A stretch of DNA of 64,000 nucleotides from Isochrysis galbana (taxonomy: Eukaryota; Haptophyta; Isochrysidales; Isochrysidaceae): assembly GCA_018136815.1 (NCBI GenBank), contig CM030942.1, forward strand, positions 2,555,546-2,619,545. Direction: 5' to 3'. A program made the position numbers and the translations under genes. Under the pieces are notes generated by a model. The model worked only from the letters and a program-made list of their open reading frames with translations. It made no database searches and was not told where the DNA came from. Shown piece by piece: positions 43,351 through 55,161 of this stretch (position 1 is its first letter; the number at the start of each line of letters is the position of its first letter).

Positions 43351-43459
43351 GGAGTGGCTGGCGCGCGATGGCTGTGAAGTCGTCGTGAATGGGACGCGCA
43401 CGGCCTTCCTTTACTTTGTACAGGAGGCGCGCGCCTCCCATACCGGGGGGAGGAGACGC

Positions 43460-43965
43460 AAGAAGATACCGGAGGGGAGGGGCGCGGGGGGGGCGGGGCC
43501 GCGCCTCTGGAGAGATACCGAGGGGGGGAGGGGCGCGGGGGGGGGGCGCCTCAGAAGAGATACCGGGGGGGAGGGGCGGGGGGGGGCGGGGCCGCCCCTC
43601 TGGAGAGATACCGAGGGGGGAGGGGCGCGGGGGGGGGGCGCCTCAGAAGAGATACCGGGGGGGAGGGGCGGGGGGGGCGGGGCCGCTCCTCTGGAGAGAT
43701 ACCGAGGGGGGGAGGGGCGCGGGGGGGGGGCGCCTCAGAAGAGATACCGGGGGGGAGGGGCGGGGGGGGCGGGGCCGCTCCTCTGGAGAGATACCGAGGG
43801 GGGGAGGGGCGCGGGGGGGGGGCGCCTCAGAAGAGATACCGGGGGGGAGGGGCGGGGGGGGCGGGGCCGCTCCTCTGGAGAGATACCGAGGGGGGGAGGG
43901 GCGCGGGGGGGGGGCGCCTCAGAAGAGATACCGGGGGGGAGGGGCGGGGGGGGAGAGCCGGAGGT
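43460..43965 (+). repeat. 92-bp minisatellite, five copies
   Basis: Copies of a 91-93 bp unit start with CTCTGGAGAGATACCGAGG at about 43505, 43598, 43689, 43781 and 43873, each followed by GGCGCCTCAGAAGAGATACC. Because 92 is not a multiple of three, the reading frame rotates from copy to copy, yet all three plus-strand frames lack stops, giving long glycine- and arginine-rich frames that are not evidence of a gene. A related motif (GATACCGGCGGGGGAGGGG) occurs at 63848. Confidence 0.85.
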
Positions 43966-44292
43966 CGCCCTCCCCCCCCAAATTGACTCTCCCTCTCTCC
44001 CGCCCCCCCCGCCGCCCTTCATCCCCCACCAGCGCTGCACCCTCGCCTCCACTCGCCCCCTTCTTTTTCCACATCTTCTCTCCTGTTTTCTCATGTAAAC
44101 GAGAGGCGGTTCCCCCCTCACCCCGAGGCTTCTTCAACACCCCACTCTCTCTCCTGCCCCACCCCCCCCTCGGCCGCGCCCGCGCTGCTCCCCGGCCTTC
44201 CCCCTACCCCCTACCCCTCCCATCGCCACCCCTCCTCCCCTTTCTTCCCCAAAGCCCTGAAATACCCCCGTCCCTCTCTTCTTTCTCCCCCA

Positions 44293-45165
44293 ATGGGGAG
44301 CCGCATCCACTCGCTCCTCTCTCTCCTCCTCAGCGCCACCACTCTCTCCCTCCGCCTGGCTGCTCCACGCACCAGCATCACGGCACACACTCGGCCACCG
44401 CCGCGCGTACGCACGCCCGTTCTGCAGCGCTCCAACTCTGTAAGAATGGAGCTGGTGCCCTCCATCGAGCGGCAACCTGCTGTCCTCTGGCTTCAGCGGG
44501 CGCAACAACGAGCGCGAGGGGTCAAGTGCCCCTTCTGGCGCCGAAGGTTTGGAGACCTTATCGAGGGGGGGCTTACCATCGCTAGATTCCTCGCCGCACG
44601 GCACAAGTCGTGGGAGTTACCGGCAGAGCTAGCTCGGCTCGCTGCAGGCAGCGACGAGAGTAGCAGCAGGCCCAAGCAGCGAGGGCTAAGCATGGCGGAG
44701 CTGCAGGCCATCCTGCACGACGATCTCGTCCAGCGGCAGTACTACGTGACTGGTCGCCTCACCACTTCCATTTACGCTGACCGCTGCTTCTTTGATGGGC
44801 CGGACCCTGATATGCCCGTACGCGACGTGCAGCGGTATTCTGATGCACTGCGCGGGCTATTCGATCCTTCATCCTCACGGATTGAGCTCATTGAGCTACG
44901 GCAGGATGGGGAGCGCAGATTCGTCGCCGACTGGCGACTTGAGGGCGCGTTACAGCTGCCGTGGCGACCTGCGATCAAGCCGTTCACTGGGAGCACGCTG
45001 TACGAGCTGAATGAGGATAGCCTCATCATCTCACACACCGAAACGTGGGATATCTCCGCCTTGGATGCCTTCGTATCGGTCATTTTTCCCTCGTGGGGGG
45101 CCCCTGCAGCCGCATCGGTGCATGAGCTGCGACAATCGCGGGGATTAAGCTGTGATCCTATCTGA
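44293..45165 (+). CDS. NTF2-like (DUF2358-type) protein, probably plastid-targeted
   Basis: 290 codons from ATG 44293. The first 27 residues (SLLSLLLSATTLSLRLAAP) look like a signal peptide, followed by a Ser/Thr/Pro/Arg stretch that would suit a transit peptide for a plastid reached through the endoplasmic reticulum. The C-terminal 155 residues carry the conserved pattern of the SnoaL/NTF2-like family seen in plant and algal plastid proteins: LHDDLVQRQYYVTGRLT, DGPDPD, RYSDALRGLFDP, WRLEGALQLPWRPAIKPFTG and HTETWDIS. The biochemical role is unknown. An alternative start at MELVPSIERQ is possible but would lose the targeting region. The gene is intronless and lies directly downstream of the 92-bp minisatellite. 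Confidence 0.8.
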   Translation: MGSRIHSLLSLLLSATTLSLRLAAPRTSITAHTRPPPRVRTPVLQRSNSVRMELVPSIERQPAVLWLQRAQQRARGVKCPFWRRRFGDLIEGGLTIARFLAARHKSWELPAELARLAAGSDESSSRPKQRGLSMAELQAILHDDLVQRQYYVTGRLTTSIYADRCFFDGPDPDMPVRDVQRYSDALRGLFDPSSSRIELIELRQDGERRFVADWRLEGALQLPWRPAIKPFTGSTLYELNEDSLIISHTETWDISALDAFVSVIFPSWGAPAAASVHELRQSRGLSCDPI

Positions 45166-46084
45166 GACGGCATCGTCGAATCGCGGTAAAGTTAACACCA
45201 ATTCTCTCTTGTCACTCCTTGATTTGTGACAAGTATGAAGTATGCTACGTTGCGCTTTAGGCGAGAGCTTTTCGAGCGTCGGCTCATGCAAGTCTGTATG
45301 ACGTCATGTTGGGTGTTATTTGGCACTTTTGCACCTGTCGTTCCTCTGTCCGTGCCTGCAACGGGTATTTCGTGTAGCATAAAGTCGAAAAAGGATTAGA
45401 GCAAAGGACGAGTTGAAAAAAGTCACTCCACCGACGCTCCAATGGCCATACCCCGTGCGCACCCAGCCCCGAGGCGGCGGCATCACGACTGCAAGCTACC
45501 AGCCCCGGGCTGCTGCGCTTATGTGCATGAGAGGGGAACAAAGCGCGAGGAAGGTGGTGGGCGTGAGCGAGAGATCCGCCCGCAAAAGCATCTAGAATCG
45601 GTAAGTCGTAAGTCGTGCGCTTGTTTAGGTCGCGTTCCGTCGAAAGTGAAAGTGAATGAAAGTGGACACCATCGCCATCGCTTGTGGATTATAGATTTAT
45701 GCTGTAAAATTTCTTGCAGCGTAGCCGGTAAGGGGTAAGTATTTTGTCACTAGCCCGTCTCGATCCCCGAATTCGTGGGCTCACTCGCACTTTCTCTCAT
45801 GGCTGATTCTGGCAACAGGCTAAGGCTTACGAGCTGACACACGCCCTTGCTTACGGCGGATATAATATTCATCGGTACGACGCACTAGCTACTGCAGCTG
45901 TGCCCCCCTTTGCGAGCCAGGGGGGAGGTGTGAGGTGTTCGTCACAACAGGCGTGACACGGAATGACACCGACGATGCTACTCACACTTTAGGCACTCTC
46001 ATGTGAGTTAGGTTACTCTCTACCAACTGAAGGTGAAGTTGCTGACAGCCGAGCGGGGGCACACAGAGTAGATTCCTTTCCGGA
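45166..46084. other. Intergenic
   Basis: The convergent 3' ends of the NTF2-like gene and the antiporter face each other here. No third gene, RNA or repeat is supported. Confidence 0.5.
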
Positions 46085-48682
46085 TTAGCGGAAGCGGCCG
46101 CGGGTTGGAATATCAATTTGCAGGACGATCTTGCCCTTTCGCAGGCCAGTCACCAGCGCTAGGGAGTCGGGCCGCCCGCAGATGGTTACCTCGTCGTTCT
46201 GCCTGAGCTCTGTGTGCCCGTGCGGAATGATCGGCACTCGCCTCACCGTTCCTGCTTGCATGCTTCTGTTTTCCGAGACATCCGAACCACAGTAGTCCTC
46301 GCTGATCTCCGTGCTTCTTTCTGCATCGCTGTTCATCGCTGTGGTGAGGCCAAGGAGGGAACCGCCCTTTAGCTCATCACTGTGGCTGCGGCAAAAACTT
46401 TGTTCAGAGGTCGTCGATGACAACAACCCGGAAGACTCGATCTCGCGTTGTATGCTGAGTACCTGCACGTCCTCTGGCACCTTCAAATCGCGTACGCGCA
46501 GCCCATGTTCCTTCTCCGTGATGGTCACCTTCAGGACGCCTGCGCTAGAGTCGTCACCGAGCAACACGGCTGCAGACTGAGACGAATGCACGAACTGATT
46601 GAGCACATTTCGGACAGAAGTGGAGAGATACTGCACAACGTGGACCGCATTTTGTGGTCGCAGGACTGCATACTTGCGCTGCCACGCTGGATCGATGCAT
46701 CTAACGATGCAGCGCGGAATGTCGAAGTGACCCAGCATCAGCTGGCACGCCTGAAAATTGAGAAGATCGTCCTCCATCATACTGACAAATGCGGCTGGCT
46801 TGGCGTCAAGCAGGACACGACGGACCGATGCCTCATCGAGGCTTTCAGTCGTCTCCACGTCGCGCACCTTCCACGCAAACTCGGCCACATGGCCTTGACC
46901 TGCGCCGGCGTGCACCTCCCATTCGAAGAGCTTGAGCGTGATGACGGGCGGAGCCCCCTCGGCGCCCAGCACGCAGGCGTGACCCACCCTGTCCACTTGC
47001 ATTTCGCCGGCGATGCGCAGTGCCATGCGTAGGAGGGGCGGACCGACGCAGAGCTCGAGCAGGATGAAAACCCCACACACCGAAACAAAGTCGAACGGGT
47101 AAGCCGAGAGCACCAACACCCGGTCCCTCAGCTCCCATACGAAGCAAAGCGCTATTTGTGCTTGTACGAGAGTGCGAAAAGGTGCCGCCCAGATGCAACG
47201 CAACGGTAGGCGTGCTGCCACCGCTAGTACCGGCGAAACCACGCCCATCACCACCATGCGGACCACGAACAACGTCAAAGCAACGGCGCCAGAAACTCTC
47301 AGCACACCAGGAGTAGATAGCAGCATTCCCGAAAGGATGGCCAACGCGATGTGCATATGATTCGCCCACGGCTGTAGCGTTAGCTGCCATCGGACCTTGG
47401 CGCTGGACATGAGATTCCACGGATGATTGCACACGATGAGCGAGGCGAGAAAGCAGGCCACCCACGGCTGGAAGCTCAGGTGACAGAACGGGAGTAGCCT
47501 TGAAGGGATGTGCGCGCTCAGATCTTCAGACGCCGTTCCTGCCGCCTTGAAGTCAACCAAACAAGTAGCTCCACTGCTGGCATAGCTCTCGTTGGAGGTC
47601 AGACATCCTGAGCTCTGGGTAGTGACGCAGCTGTGCAAGATATCCGACGGGGTGACGCCACCGGCTTCCATACGCTCAAGGGCCGAGGATAGTTGGAAAA
47701 CCGCCACCGAGATACCCAGTGTGATCACGCCTTTCAGAGCTCGCAAAACTTCGTTTGCGTTGTAGTGAACCACGTGCGTGAGCGGCTTGGCGATGCGCCC
47801 GAAATAGGGACTGGGCTTGAAAGCCCGAACACTCCTTTGCAGGTCAACGCTGTTGAGGCACAAGAAGCAAGCGGCGAGAGACCCGGCGACCACGAGGGTG
47901 CAGAGGCAAGAAGCCGTGCATGAAAGCACGACATATGTCGTCGTGTTGGGTGCGCTGGCAAGGATGGGCGCACCCAAAACGAGCAGGCATGTCGACGTGA
48001 GGAAGATTGCGCTACTTGCCATGAGAGCGCTCGAGGTGAAGATACCGGCAGCACCTGTCTCGTGGAACAGCCCAGCGAGGCAACTCGGCTCACCTGAACT
48101 CGCAACGATACCTATGGCTGAGGCTGTTGTGAGCGCGTAGGCTCCGCTCATGATAGGCAGCGAAACATTACTCGCAGGTTCGTTGAAGAGTGCCGAATAT
48201 CGTAACATCAACCATGGTACTGTGCAAAGCGCCATCACCATGGAAAGACTTGCAACGATGAGACCCGATGCCAAGCACATCCACGGATCCTTCCTGAGCC
48301 TGCGCAACGGCACAATATGCACCGCTGATTCAAGGGCGACAGACGCGCGAAATATGGATCCCAGTGCCCCAAGGTACCTCGGGGCCAGTGTAAAAGATAC
48401 CATGCCCGTTGCGGGTGCACAGACTAGCAAGCCAAGCAGCATGGCGCCTGCGAGCGGGTGGACACCGAGCAAGCGTGTGACCATTCGGCCAAATCCTGGT
48501 GCAGCAAGGAAGAGCACAAGAAATCCGAAGAGAGAGCGCCATGCTGGGTCGCCTAGCGGGCTGTTCGTGAGACTTTCCGCCTTTCCCGTCGTATTCGCTT
48601 GCTCCCGCCAGTCGTACCCGCAGGCACCGTCGGCGTGGACAAATCCAGCGAGACCAGCCCACCACTGATTCTCTTCCGTCAT
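46085..48682 (-). CDS. Cation/proton antiporter (CPA type) with RCK-like C-terminus
   Basis: Uninterrupted 865-codon frame from ATG 48682. Residues about 40-540 hold roughly a dozen hydrophobic segments with the layout of a Na+/H+ or K+/H+ exchanger (FLVLFLAAPGFGRMVTRLLG, LGLLVCAPATGM, LGISVAVFQLSSAL, LAILSGMLLSTPG). The cytosolic part at about 630-720 (MEDDLLNFQACQLMLGHFDI, PRCIVRCID) resembles the second half of a TrkA-N/RCK domain, but the GxGxxG nucleotide loop is not present. The last 70 residues (GHTELRQNDEVTICGRPDSL) match the TrkA-C pattern. Such proteins exchange K+ or Na+ for protons across plasma, vacuolar or plastid membranes; which one cannot be told. A 300-bp GA tract (sense strand) begins about 40 nt upstream of the ATG. 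The gene has no introns. Confidence 0.82.
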   Translation of the reverse strand: MTEENQWWAGLAGFVHADGACGYDWREQANTTGKAESLTNSPLGDPAWRSLFGFLVLFLAAPGFGRMVTRLLGVHPLAGAMLLGLLVCAPATGMVSFTLAPRYLGALGSIFRASVALESAVHIVPLRRLRKDPWMCLASGLIVASLSMVMALCTVPWLMLRYSALFNEPASNVSLPIMSGAYALTTASAIGIVASSGEPSCLAGLFHETGAAGIFTSSALMASSAIFLTSTCLLVLGAPILASAPNTTTYVVLSCTASCLCTLVVAGSLAACFLCLNSVDLQRSVRAFKPSPYFGRIAKPLTHVVHYNANEVLRALKGVITLGISVAVFQLSSALERMEAGGVTPSDILHSCVTTQSSGCLTSNESYASSGATCLVDFKAAGTASEDLSAHIPSRLLPFCHLSFQPWVACFLASLIVCNHPWNLMSSAKVRWQLTLQPWANHMHIALAILSGMLLSTPGVLRVSGAVALTLFVVRMVVMGVVSPVLAVAARLPLRCIWAAPFRTLVQAQIALCFVWELRDRVLVLSAYPFDFVSVCGVFILLELCVGPPLLRMALRIAGEMQVDRVGHACVLGAEGAPPVITLKLFEWEVHAGAGQGHVAEFAWKVRDVETTESLDEASVRRVLLDAKPAAFVSMMEDDLLNFQACQLMLGHFDIPRCIVRCIDPAWQRKYAVLRPQNAVHVVQYLSTSVRNVLNQFVHSSQSAAVLLGDDSSAGVLKVTITEKEHGLRVRDLKVPEDVQVLSIQREIESSGLLSSTTSEQSFCRSHSDELKGGSLLGLTTAMNSDAERSTEISEDYCGSDVSENRSMQAGTVRRVPIIPHGHTELRQNDEVTICGRPDSLALVTGLRKGKIVLQIDIPTRGRFR

Positions 48683-48725
48683 CAGCAGGCGATAGGCGTC
48701 TTGAGGGAAATGGGGGTTCTGACTT

Positions 48726-49070
<345 letters not shown>

Positions 49071-50462
49071 CTCACTCACTCACTCCCTCTCACATACTCT
49101 CTCTCTCACTCTCTCACTCGTCTCTCCCTCTCTCCGTCCGTTCCCTCACTCTCCTTCCCCCATTGAGGGTCTTTCTCTTCCCTTTATTCTCCCCTCTCTT
49201 ATATATGATTTGGGAAGGCAGCCGCCCCCCCCCCCCCCTGGTGACAAGAGAGCCCAACACGACATCTCAATCACGCGCGTTGTTTCACCTCCGTAAAGTA
49301 CTCCTTCCAAGTCTCATTCTCTTTCCATTCTTCATGTACTTTACTTCTCCAGATAGAGGAGAGCTCTCTGTGCTCGTGTCACGCGCCCCAACTCTTCTCA
49401 TTGGTCCAAAATTGGATCCTGTTCACTGCTCGTTCGTCGCCGGCCGCGAGGAAGATCATAAGTCAAGTAGTAAGTAAACAGGTGCTTCGCGGGGGGGGGG
49501 GGGGGGCATCGATCATTCATCATTCATCATGCGGTGAAGACACGGCGGCGATGAATCAAACAGTGGGGGGCGACATGGCGGCCGCAGCTATGGTCGCTGG
49601 CCTCGCCAGTGGCCTCACAAGCGGCCTGTGGCCGCTCTGGCGAGGGTCTGTCTGCGCGGCCAGGAGCTAGGCGCCCAGCAGCCAGCAGGCACCCCCTCCC
49701 GCCATGCTGAGGCGGTGCCGCGCGTGATGGGGCAGCCCATCATGCGCAGCACCGTCATTTTGACGCCTCGCGGCCAGCCGCGCACTGCATGCGCGAGCGC
49801 GAGGGGCTGGCAGCAGATGCCAGCAGGGGCGAGGTGGAGGGCGCAGGCGACGCGGTGCGCCCGCGCAGGGTTTTTTACTGCCTGCCCGGGGGTAACCGCA
49901 ACCGTGCCCGGGGAACGCAGGCGCGCGTCGCACAGCACGACCTGTGGTGCACTTTTGTGGTCGACGTCGACGTCGATTTCGCACGAGCGCGAAAACGTTT
50001 TTGGGCGTCTGTGTGTTGAATGAATGGCGTCGAAAATGTGCATATTTCTCATTAGATTCTGCCTAATATACCCATTTCCAGTAGCATTTCCTAAGAACTC
50101 GTGATAAAACCTCAATCTTGACTTAGTGAATTTTCACCCTTAGAAGTCAAAAGCCCTGTTTGAGTTTGACCGCCCTAATAATACAAAATACGACGTACAC
50201 GAGCACGAGCGAGGGGGAAACGACGCGAAAGGGCGATGAATTTTTTGAGGGCTAGAGGTCACCCACCTGCACGGCATAGGTGAAAGCGTGAAAGTGAACA
50301 GCCCCGAATCTTCCGGTGTCGTAGGTTTTTTTTGTGCTGCGAAAAAGCGCGAAAGGCGAAAGCGAACGGGAGATTTGACGCTAGCTATTGGCAAATGCCA
50401 TGGCATCATGGCATGCCATGGGAATGGCGGGGAGATCGACGATCCGTAGATTCTATAGTCTA
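49071..50462. other. Intergenic
   Basis: Contains a C run at 49226-49239, a G run at 49490-49506 and a GC-rich stretch at 49600-49990 that is open on both strands without coding character. No gene supported. Confidence 0.4.
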
Positions 50463-50466
50463 TAGT

Positions 50467-51247
50467 AAAAAAAATCTTCTTAAAAATTCCCGCTACGTAT
50501 GCGGCGTGAGGCAGCTTGCTAGTGCACCTCCCTATTACCCAACCTTAACCCCTGACAACCCCCTTCCCCTTCCCCAGATCCCTCTCTAGTGGAGGAGCTG
50601 GTTCCAGGGAGGCCGCGCGCGCTGCTTCGGCCGGGAGTTGGAGAGAAGGGGGCGGGAGAATGTGGTTCGTCTCTTGATCGAGTTTCGACTCGGATTTTCT
50701 CGTTTGTATAACGCGAGATCTTTATTGGTTCCCGGTGTGGTTCCTACTAAGAGATTTGGCTACCCTAGGTGATGTTCCTTATGTCCAGGCCTCTCGCCGC
50801 CTGCAAGAGGTCCTCTGATGCTCCTAGGTTGAAATCCTTGTCTATAGTGTACAGAGGGCTTATCATTTTCCGAATATGTTTGTTACTCGGGGCGTGTAGC
50901 CCCATGTTCTCTCGCTGTTTTTAACCTTTGAAAGAACCCGGCCTTCGCCGTTACTAATAAGTAGTATCTCGCAAGGATCGCTCTTAAGATTGTCCTGACG
51001 GACCTAGCGCTAGCCTAGCGTCCGCGTTGCCATATTGAATTGTTGTCCGCGAGGATATATCTCCACGCCAGGATACCTAAGTACCCCGAGGAGGGATGCG
51101 GTCTGTCTACCTGGTAGCAAAAGAGGCGTTGGGGTATCTCAGAGCCCGGCCTAAGAGTTATCCCCAGAAGCCCTTCTATGAATTCGAAAATGGGCTCCGT
51201 CGCGATGCACGCGGCTATGTGGATGGAGCTTTCGGGGGCTATACCGC
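50467..51247 (-). pseudogene. LINE-B copy 2, 3' end only, inverted
   Basis: Minus-strand LINE-B 3' UTR (50467-50760, ending TTTTAAGAAGA plus eight T) and a frameshifted C-terminal coding part (50760-51240) with GIAPESS, EFIEGLLGITLRPGSEIP and SSGYLGILAWRYIL. It breaks off inside the zinc knuckle, where it meets the start of an R1 copy. Confidence 0.8.
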
Positions 51248-51548
51248 CAACTAAGTTTATACTTGGTTCGCCCATGGGGGGGCACGAGCCCCCCTCTCTC
51301 TCCACTCCTCCCCTGCCGTGGGGGAGGAACCACCCATCCTCTTGGCATGCCTGATGGCTTGCCAGGAGGCCACTGCCCTGCTGACCCACTCTCCCACTGA
51401 CGGGCACGCCTGGATAGCTCGTCCTGGCGTCCTGGCCCCTCGTGGCCAGCCCATCGCTCCAACCCCCCCTCCCCCCCTGTTCGACAGGCAGACAGGTGCA
51501 GACTGGGGGCCCCAGAGGCTCAGGAGCGCCAGCGAGGGAGAGGCAGGG
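51248..51548 (+). mobile_element. R1 5' fragment between two opposed LINE-B copies
   Basis: Starts AACTAAGTTTATACTTGGTT and matches the first 300 bp of the other R1 copies, then switches at GAGAGGCAGGGCCA into LINE-B RT sequence. A short shared string at the switch suggests a template jump or microhomology joining. Confidence 0.7.
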
Positions 51549-53838
51549 CCAAGGATGCCCGCTATCGCCCCTAGCCTTTCTCCTAGTGGCCGAAGGCCTA
51601 ACACGTCTAGTAAACGCCGACCCGGAGATGAAAGGAATCAGGATAGGACCTAGAGAGTTGAGGCTTTCGCAGTTTGCGGATGACACGCAAATTTTAGCAA
51701 ACTCCTTCGAGTCATTGGAGAGGGCGATGCACATTCTAGAAAGCTATGGAACCGCCACCGGGGCTAAAGTGAACAAAAGCAAGAGCATACTAATACGAAT
51801 GGGATCACTTACGGGAGCGCAGGTCCCCGAGACGCTAGCTTATCTTAAAACGCTCGGCGAAGGCGAATTTGCGACCTTACTAGGAGTCCCATTCTGGGAA
51901 GGAACAGACAATGACTCCTTCTGGGAGAAGCTATACGCCAAGCTTAAAAAGAAAGTCGCAACATGGAGGGGAATGACGAGTCTCTCCATTCATGGAAGGA
52001 CCCTACTAGTGAACTTCATAATATACGGGACGCCGAGATATTGGCTGTCCACGTCCACCCCGCCGGCGTGGTTCATGGAGGCCATAGATTCTGACGTTCA
52101 AACAATACTATGGGATAGATCTCCCCGACTACAGGCGGACGAGTTAGGCTCCTCGCACGAGGGTATAAAATGGATAACCCTTCCGGCGTACCCGAGAGTG
52201 GGGACGAGAGAAGACGGGCCCCTATTGGGTGTCGGACTACTCCCCATGGCCGAACACACGCGAGCGCTTCAAGCGATATGGATAGCCCGCTACCTAAACC
52301 CGTCAACGGCGGAATGGAAAACGGTCTTAGACCAATGGTTCTGCCGCACCCCCTTAGGGCGCGCGGCGGTCTTCGCGAAGGTCGACGTGAAGAGCCTCAC
52401 GGCTAGCATTCGTGGTAATAGCACGCTCCCGGCTTTTTGGAAGCTTGCGCTCGAGAACTTTAGACGGATTAACTTCCATAGGGAAACAAACACACGGGAA
52501 GGAACCCTGGGCTCCCCGATATGGCACGATCTTTTCCACAAACCTCCGGCGATTCACCATTCACATAGGTCTAAATGGGAGTCTCTTCAGACGGTTATCG
52601 TACACAATACGATTAACCCGGACACGGGGGACATATACACTACAGAGGAATGCGCGGCTTACTTGCCGGACGGAGAACGGTGGATACGCCATAGAGGAAA
52701 TTACATTTCAGTAGCCCCCCTTCTTAAGTCGTGGGAAAAGATATCCGAATGGACTAGATCAAGACTAGTAGATACCACATCTGACTATACGGACCTTCTT
52801 AGAAAACAAGCGAAGCCCCCGCCTCCTCCTCCGGAGGAGCAAGAGTTAGTCCCTCAAGAAGATCCGGACGCGCATGATCTAGGTGACATTCTAGTGGACA
52901 GAGACCATAACTTCTATCTGCGCCGAAAAGGCGATCACCACAAAGTCCAACTTAATGTTATGGGAGAGCCCCATATCCACGAGCGGATCAGCCCGCAACT
53001 ATTGCCCGATGAGCTATTCACCCCACTGAAGTGGGGACGAGCGTACGACGGCCCGGCGGAAACAGCGTATCCGATACCTCAAGAGTACACGCTAAAAGGC
53101 ACGCAAACTACGCTAGAGGATGTGAGTGTCAGGGTCTTGACTAAAGCGTTCCTCGCTCTGAGGAAAACCAAAGCACAAAAATCCACACTAAGATGGGAGA
53201 AAAGGTTACCGGTCCTCTCGGGGAAGTGGAAACAAGTATCGCAACTGTACAAATATAACTTTTTAACACCTAGGGACTCCTATCTGCATTTTAAACATAT
53301 TCTACATAGGAGAATAGCTACGGCGAACCGTTTTGCCGACGATCCGACATGCCGCTTTTGTGGCATAGCCCCCGAGAGTTCCACTCACTTGGCCTCATGT
53401 ATCGCGACGGAGCCGGTCTTTGAATTCATAGAAGGACTTTTAGGGATTTGCCTTAAGCCGGGATCCGAAATACCCCAACGTCTTTTCTGCTATCAGGTGG
53501 ACGGACCGCACCCCTCCTCAGGATACTTAGGTATCTTGGCGTGGAGGTATATTCTAACCGACTTCTATAACATTCAGTATGGCAACGCGGACGGCAGGTC
53601 CGTCAGGTCGATCTTAAGAGCGATCCTCACGAGATATCACCTGTTAGTAACGGCGAAAGTCGGTTTCTTTCAGAGGCTAAAAAACCAACGGGAGAATATG
53701 GGGTTACACGCCCCGAGCAACAAACACATTAAGAGAATGATAAGCCCGCTGTACACGGTGGACAAGGATTTCAACATAGGAACGTCGGAGGACCTCTTGC
53801 AAGCGGCAAGGGGGCTAGACCTACGACACATCACCTAA
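51549..53838 (+). pseudogene. LINE-B copy 3: reverse transcriptase C-terminal half to end of ORF2
   Basis: About 760 intact codons of a non-LTR polyprotein. It enters in the RT at GCPLSPLAFLLVAEG (motif 4 of LINE RTs), continues through the catalytic LSQFADDTQILA, the thumb (LLGVPFWEG, VATWRGMTSLSIHGRTLLVN) and a linker, and then the zinc knuckle CRFCGIAPESSTHLASC at about 53354-53404. It ends EDLLQAARGLDLRHIT at 53838. The endonuclease, ORF1 and RT motifs 0-3 are missing. With no stop or frameshift it is the best-preserved LINE-B copy here. The frame runs upstream into R1 sequence (ATG 51442), but that part is fortuitous. Confidence 0.92.
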
Positions 53839-54142
53839 AGCAGCTAAATCTCTGGGTAGGAATCACAGCAATTACCAAAAAAGGAATCTAAATTATTTAA
53901 GGGAGAATAACCAAAGCTAACACCGAAAGCAAAGGACGAGCCACAGTCTCCCGCCCCCTTCTCTCCAACTCCTGGCCGAAGCAGCGCGCGCGGCCTCCCC
54001 GGAACCAACTTCTCCGCTAACGAGGGAACTGGGGAAGGGGGAGGGGGTTGTTAGGGGTTAAGGTTGGGTAGTAGGGAGGTACACAAGCACACTGCCTCAC
54101 GCCGCACACGTAGCGGGGTTTTTTAAGAAGATTTTTTTTTAT
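53839..54142 (+). mobile_element. LINE-B copy 3, 3' UTR with oligo(T) end
   Basis: Contains CCCGCCCCCTTCTCTCCAAC, GGGGTTGTTAGGGGTTAAGG and GTACACAAGCACACTGCC and ends CGGGGTTTTTTAAGAAGA plus ten T at about 54131-54140. The CTAGATCCTAGATCCTGATC string after it is host or another simple repeat. Confidence 0.85.
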
Positions 54143-54145
54143 CCT

Positions 54146-55161
54146 AGATCCTAGATCCTGATCCTAGGTCCTAGGAGCCTAGGAGAGAGATGCGATGCTA
54201 CAATGTACACTACTTTTATGGGTAGGGTTCCTCTCTAGTCTCTAGCGGCGAGTCAGGATTCGCATGACTAGGGGCTGGGTAGGTGTGGCAAGGCCGTTCT
54301 GCCTGACAAGTGGCGAGCGGCAGGGGCGGCGCGCTCGCGGTTCCCTTCCCCATCAACTTGCGCATCAAAGGGGGGCGGGAGAGGGAGCGTGCGCCCTGCC
54401 CCCGCATGCCCATGTCCATGCGAACCAACCATAAAACTAGAAACTAGTTCTACAAGGCCCTTTTTCCTTGAAAGGTGATGAAGGACGAGATGCTATTTCG
54501 AAGTAGTTTACGCGGTAGGCACAATGCATGCATGCATGCAGAAATCTACGTAAGGCCATCTCTAAAGAAGCAGCCATTATTTGTGCCGGGTGGAGGTGGG
54601 GGGGGGGGGCAGTGCTTGTCGCAGGTTCGAAGGGAAGGGGCGGGCAGCACCGACGCAGCGCAGGCGCAAGACCCGGAGGAAACGGGCTCCTCGACGTGGA
54701 TGGTGTCGCGTGTTTGTGTACTTGGCTCTGATGAAGTCTTGACCCCGCAATAGTGGCGTGGCCGCAACGGCAACTCAGTCATCCATATCTTGAATTGGTT
54801 TTGCATGCTGCAGCGGTGGGGAGCATGTCGATGATACGGAGGCCACCGTCATCATCGGAGCCGTATGTGTGGTCAGAGCTCTGGCGGTGGCGAGATTTGC
54901 CGAGGCTAAGTTGACCTTTTGCAGGCCCGCCATGTCGAGGCAGGGCCACACATACAGGGAGGTTGCTACCTGTGCGGATGCCATCGCTATGTCGTCCGTT
55001 AATGCGACGGACCCACCTGTTGGGGTGCACAGGGATTGCCGACAGTGAGCACTGACTGTCTGGGATCCATCGGGCGCATCGGAGACCGACATGCCACGCA
55101 ACGGTCAGGTGGGAGCGCTCAAATAACTCAGCTGCCTTCCTTGCATGCGACCCACAAAGCA
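54146..55161. other. Intergenic, possible 3' exons of the neighbouring minus-strand gene
   Basis: On the minus strand 54775-55101 is open with plausible composition (SDAPDGSQTVSAHC..SPPLQHAKPIQDMDD) and could be a downstream exon of the 55-57 kb gene, whose frame offers a GTGCGC donor near 55309. I could not fit phases. The rest is unassigned. Confidence 0.35.

Noticed and set aside
43262-44585. Long Gly/Arg-rich open frames of 278 and 398 codons
   Set aside because: They exist only because the 92-bp minisatellite has no stops in any plus-strand frame; the flanking amino-acid sequence is low complexity.
51442-51548. N-terminal extension of the LINE-B copy 3 frame
   Set aside because: These codons come from R1 DNA; R1 elsewhere shows no conserved frame, so the fusion is accidental.
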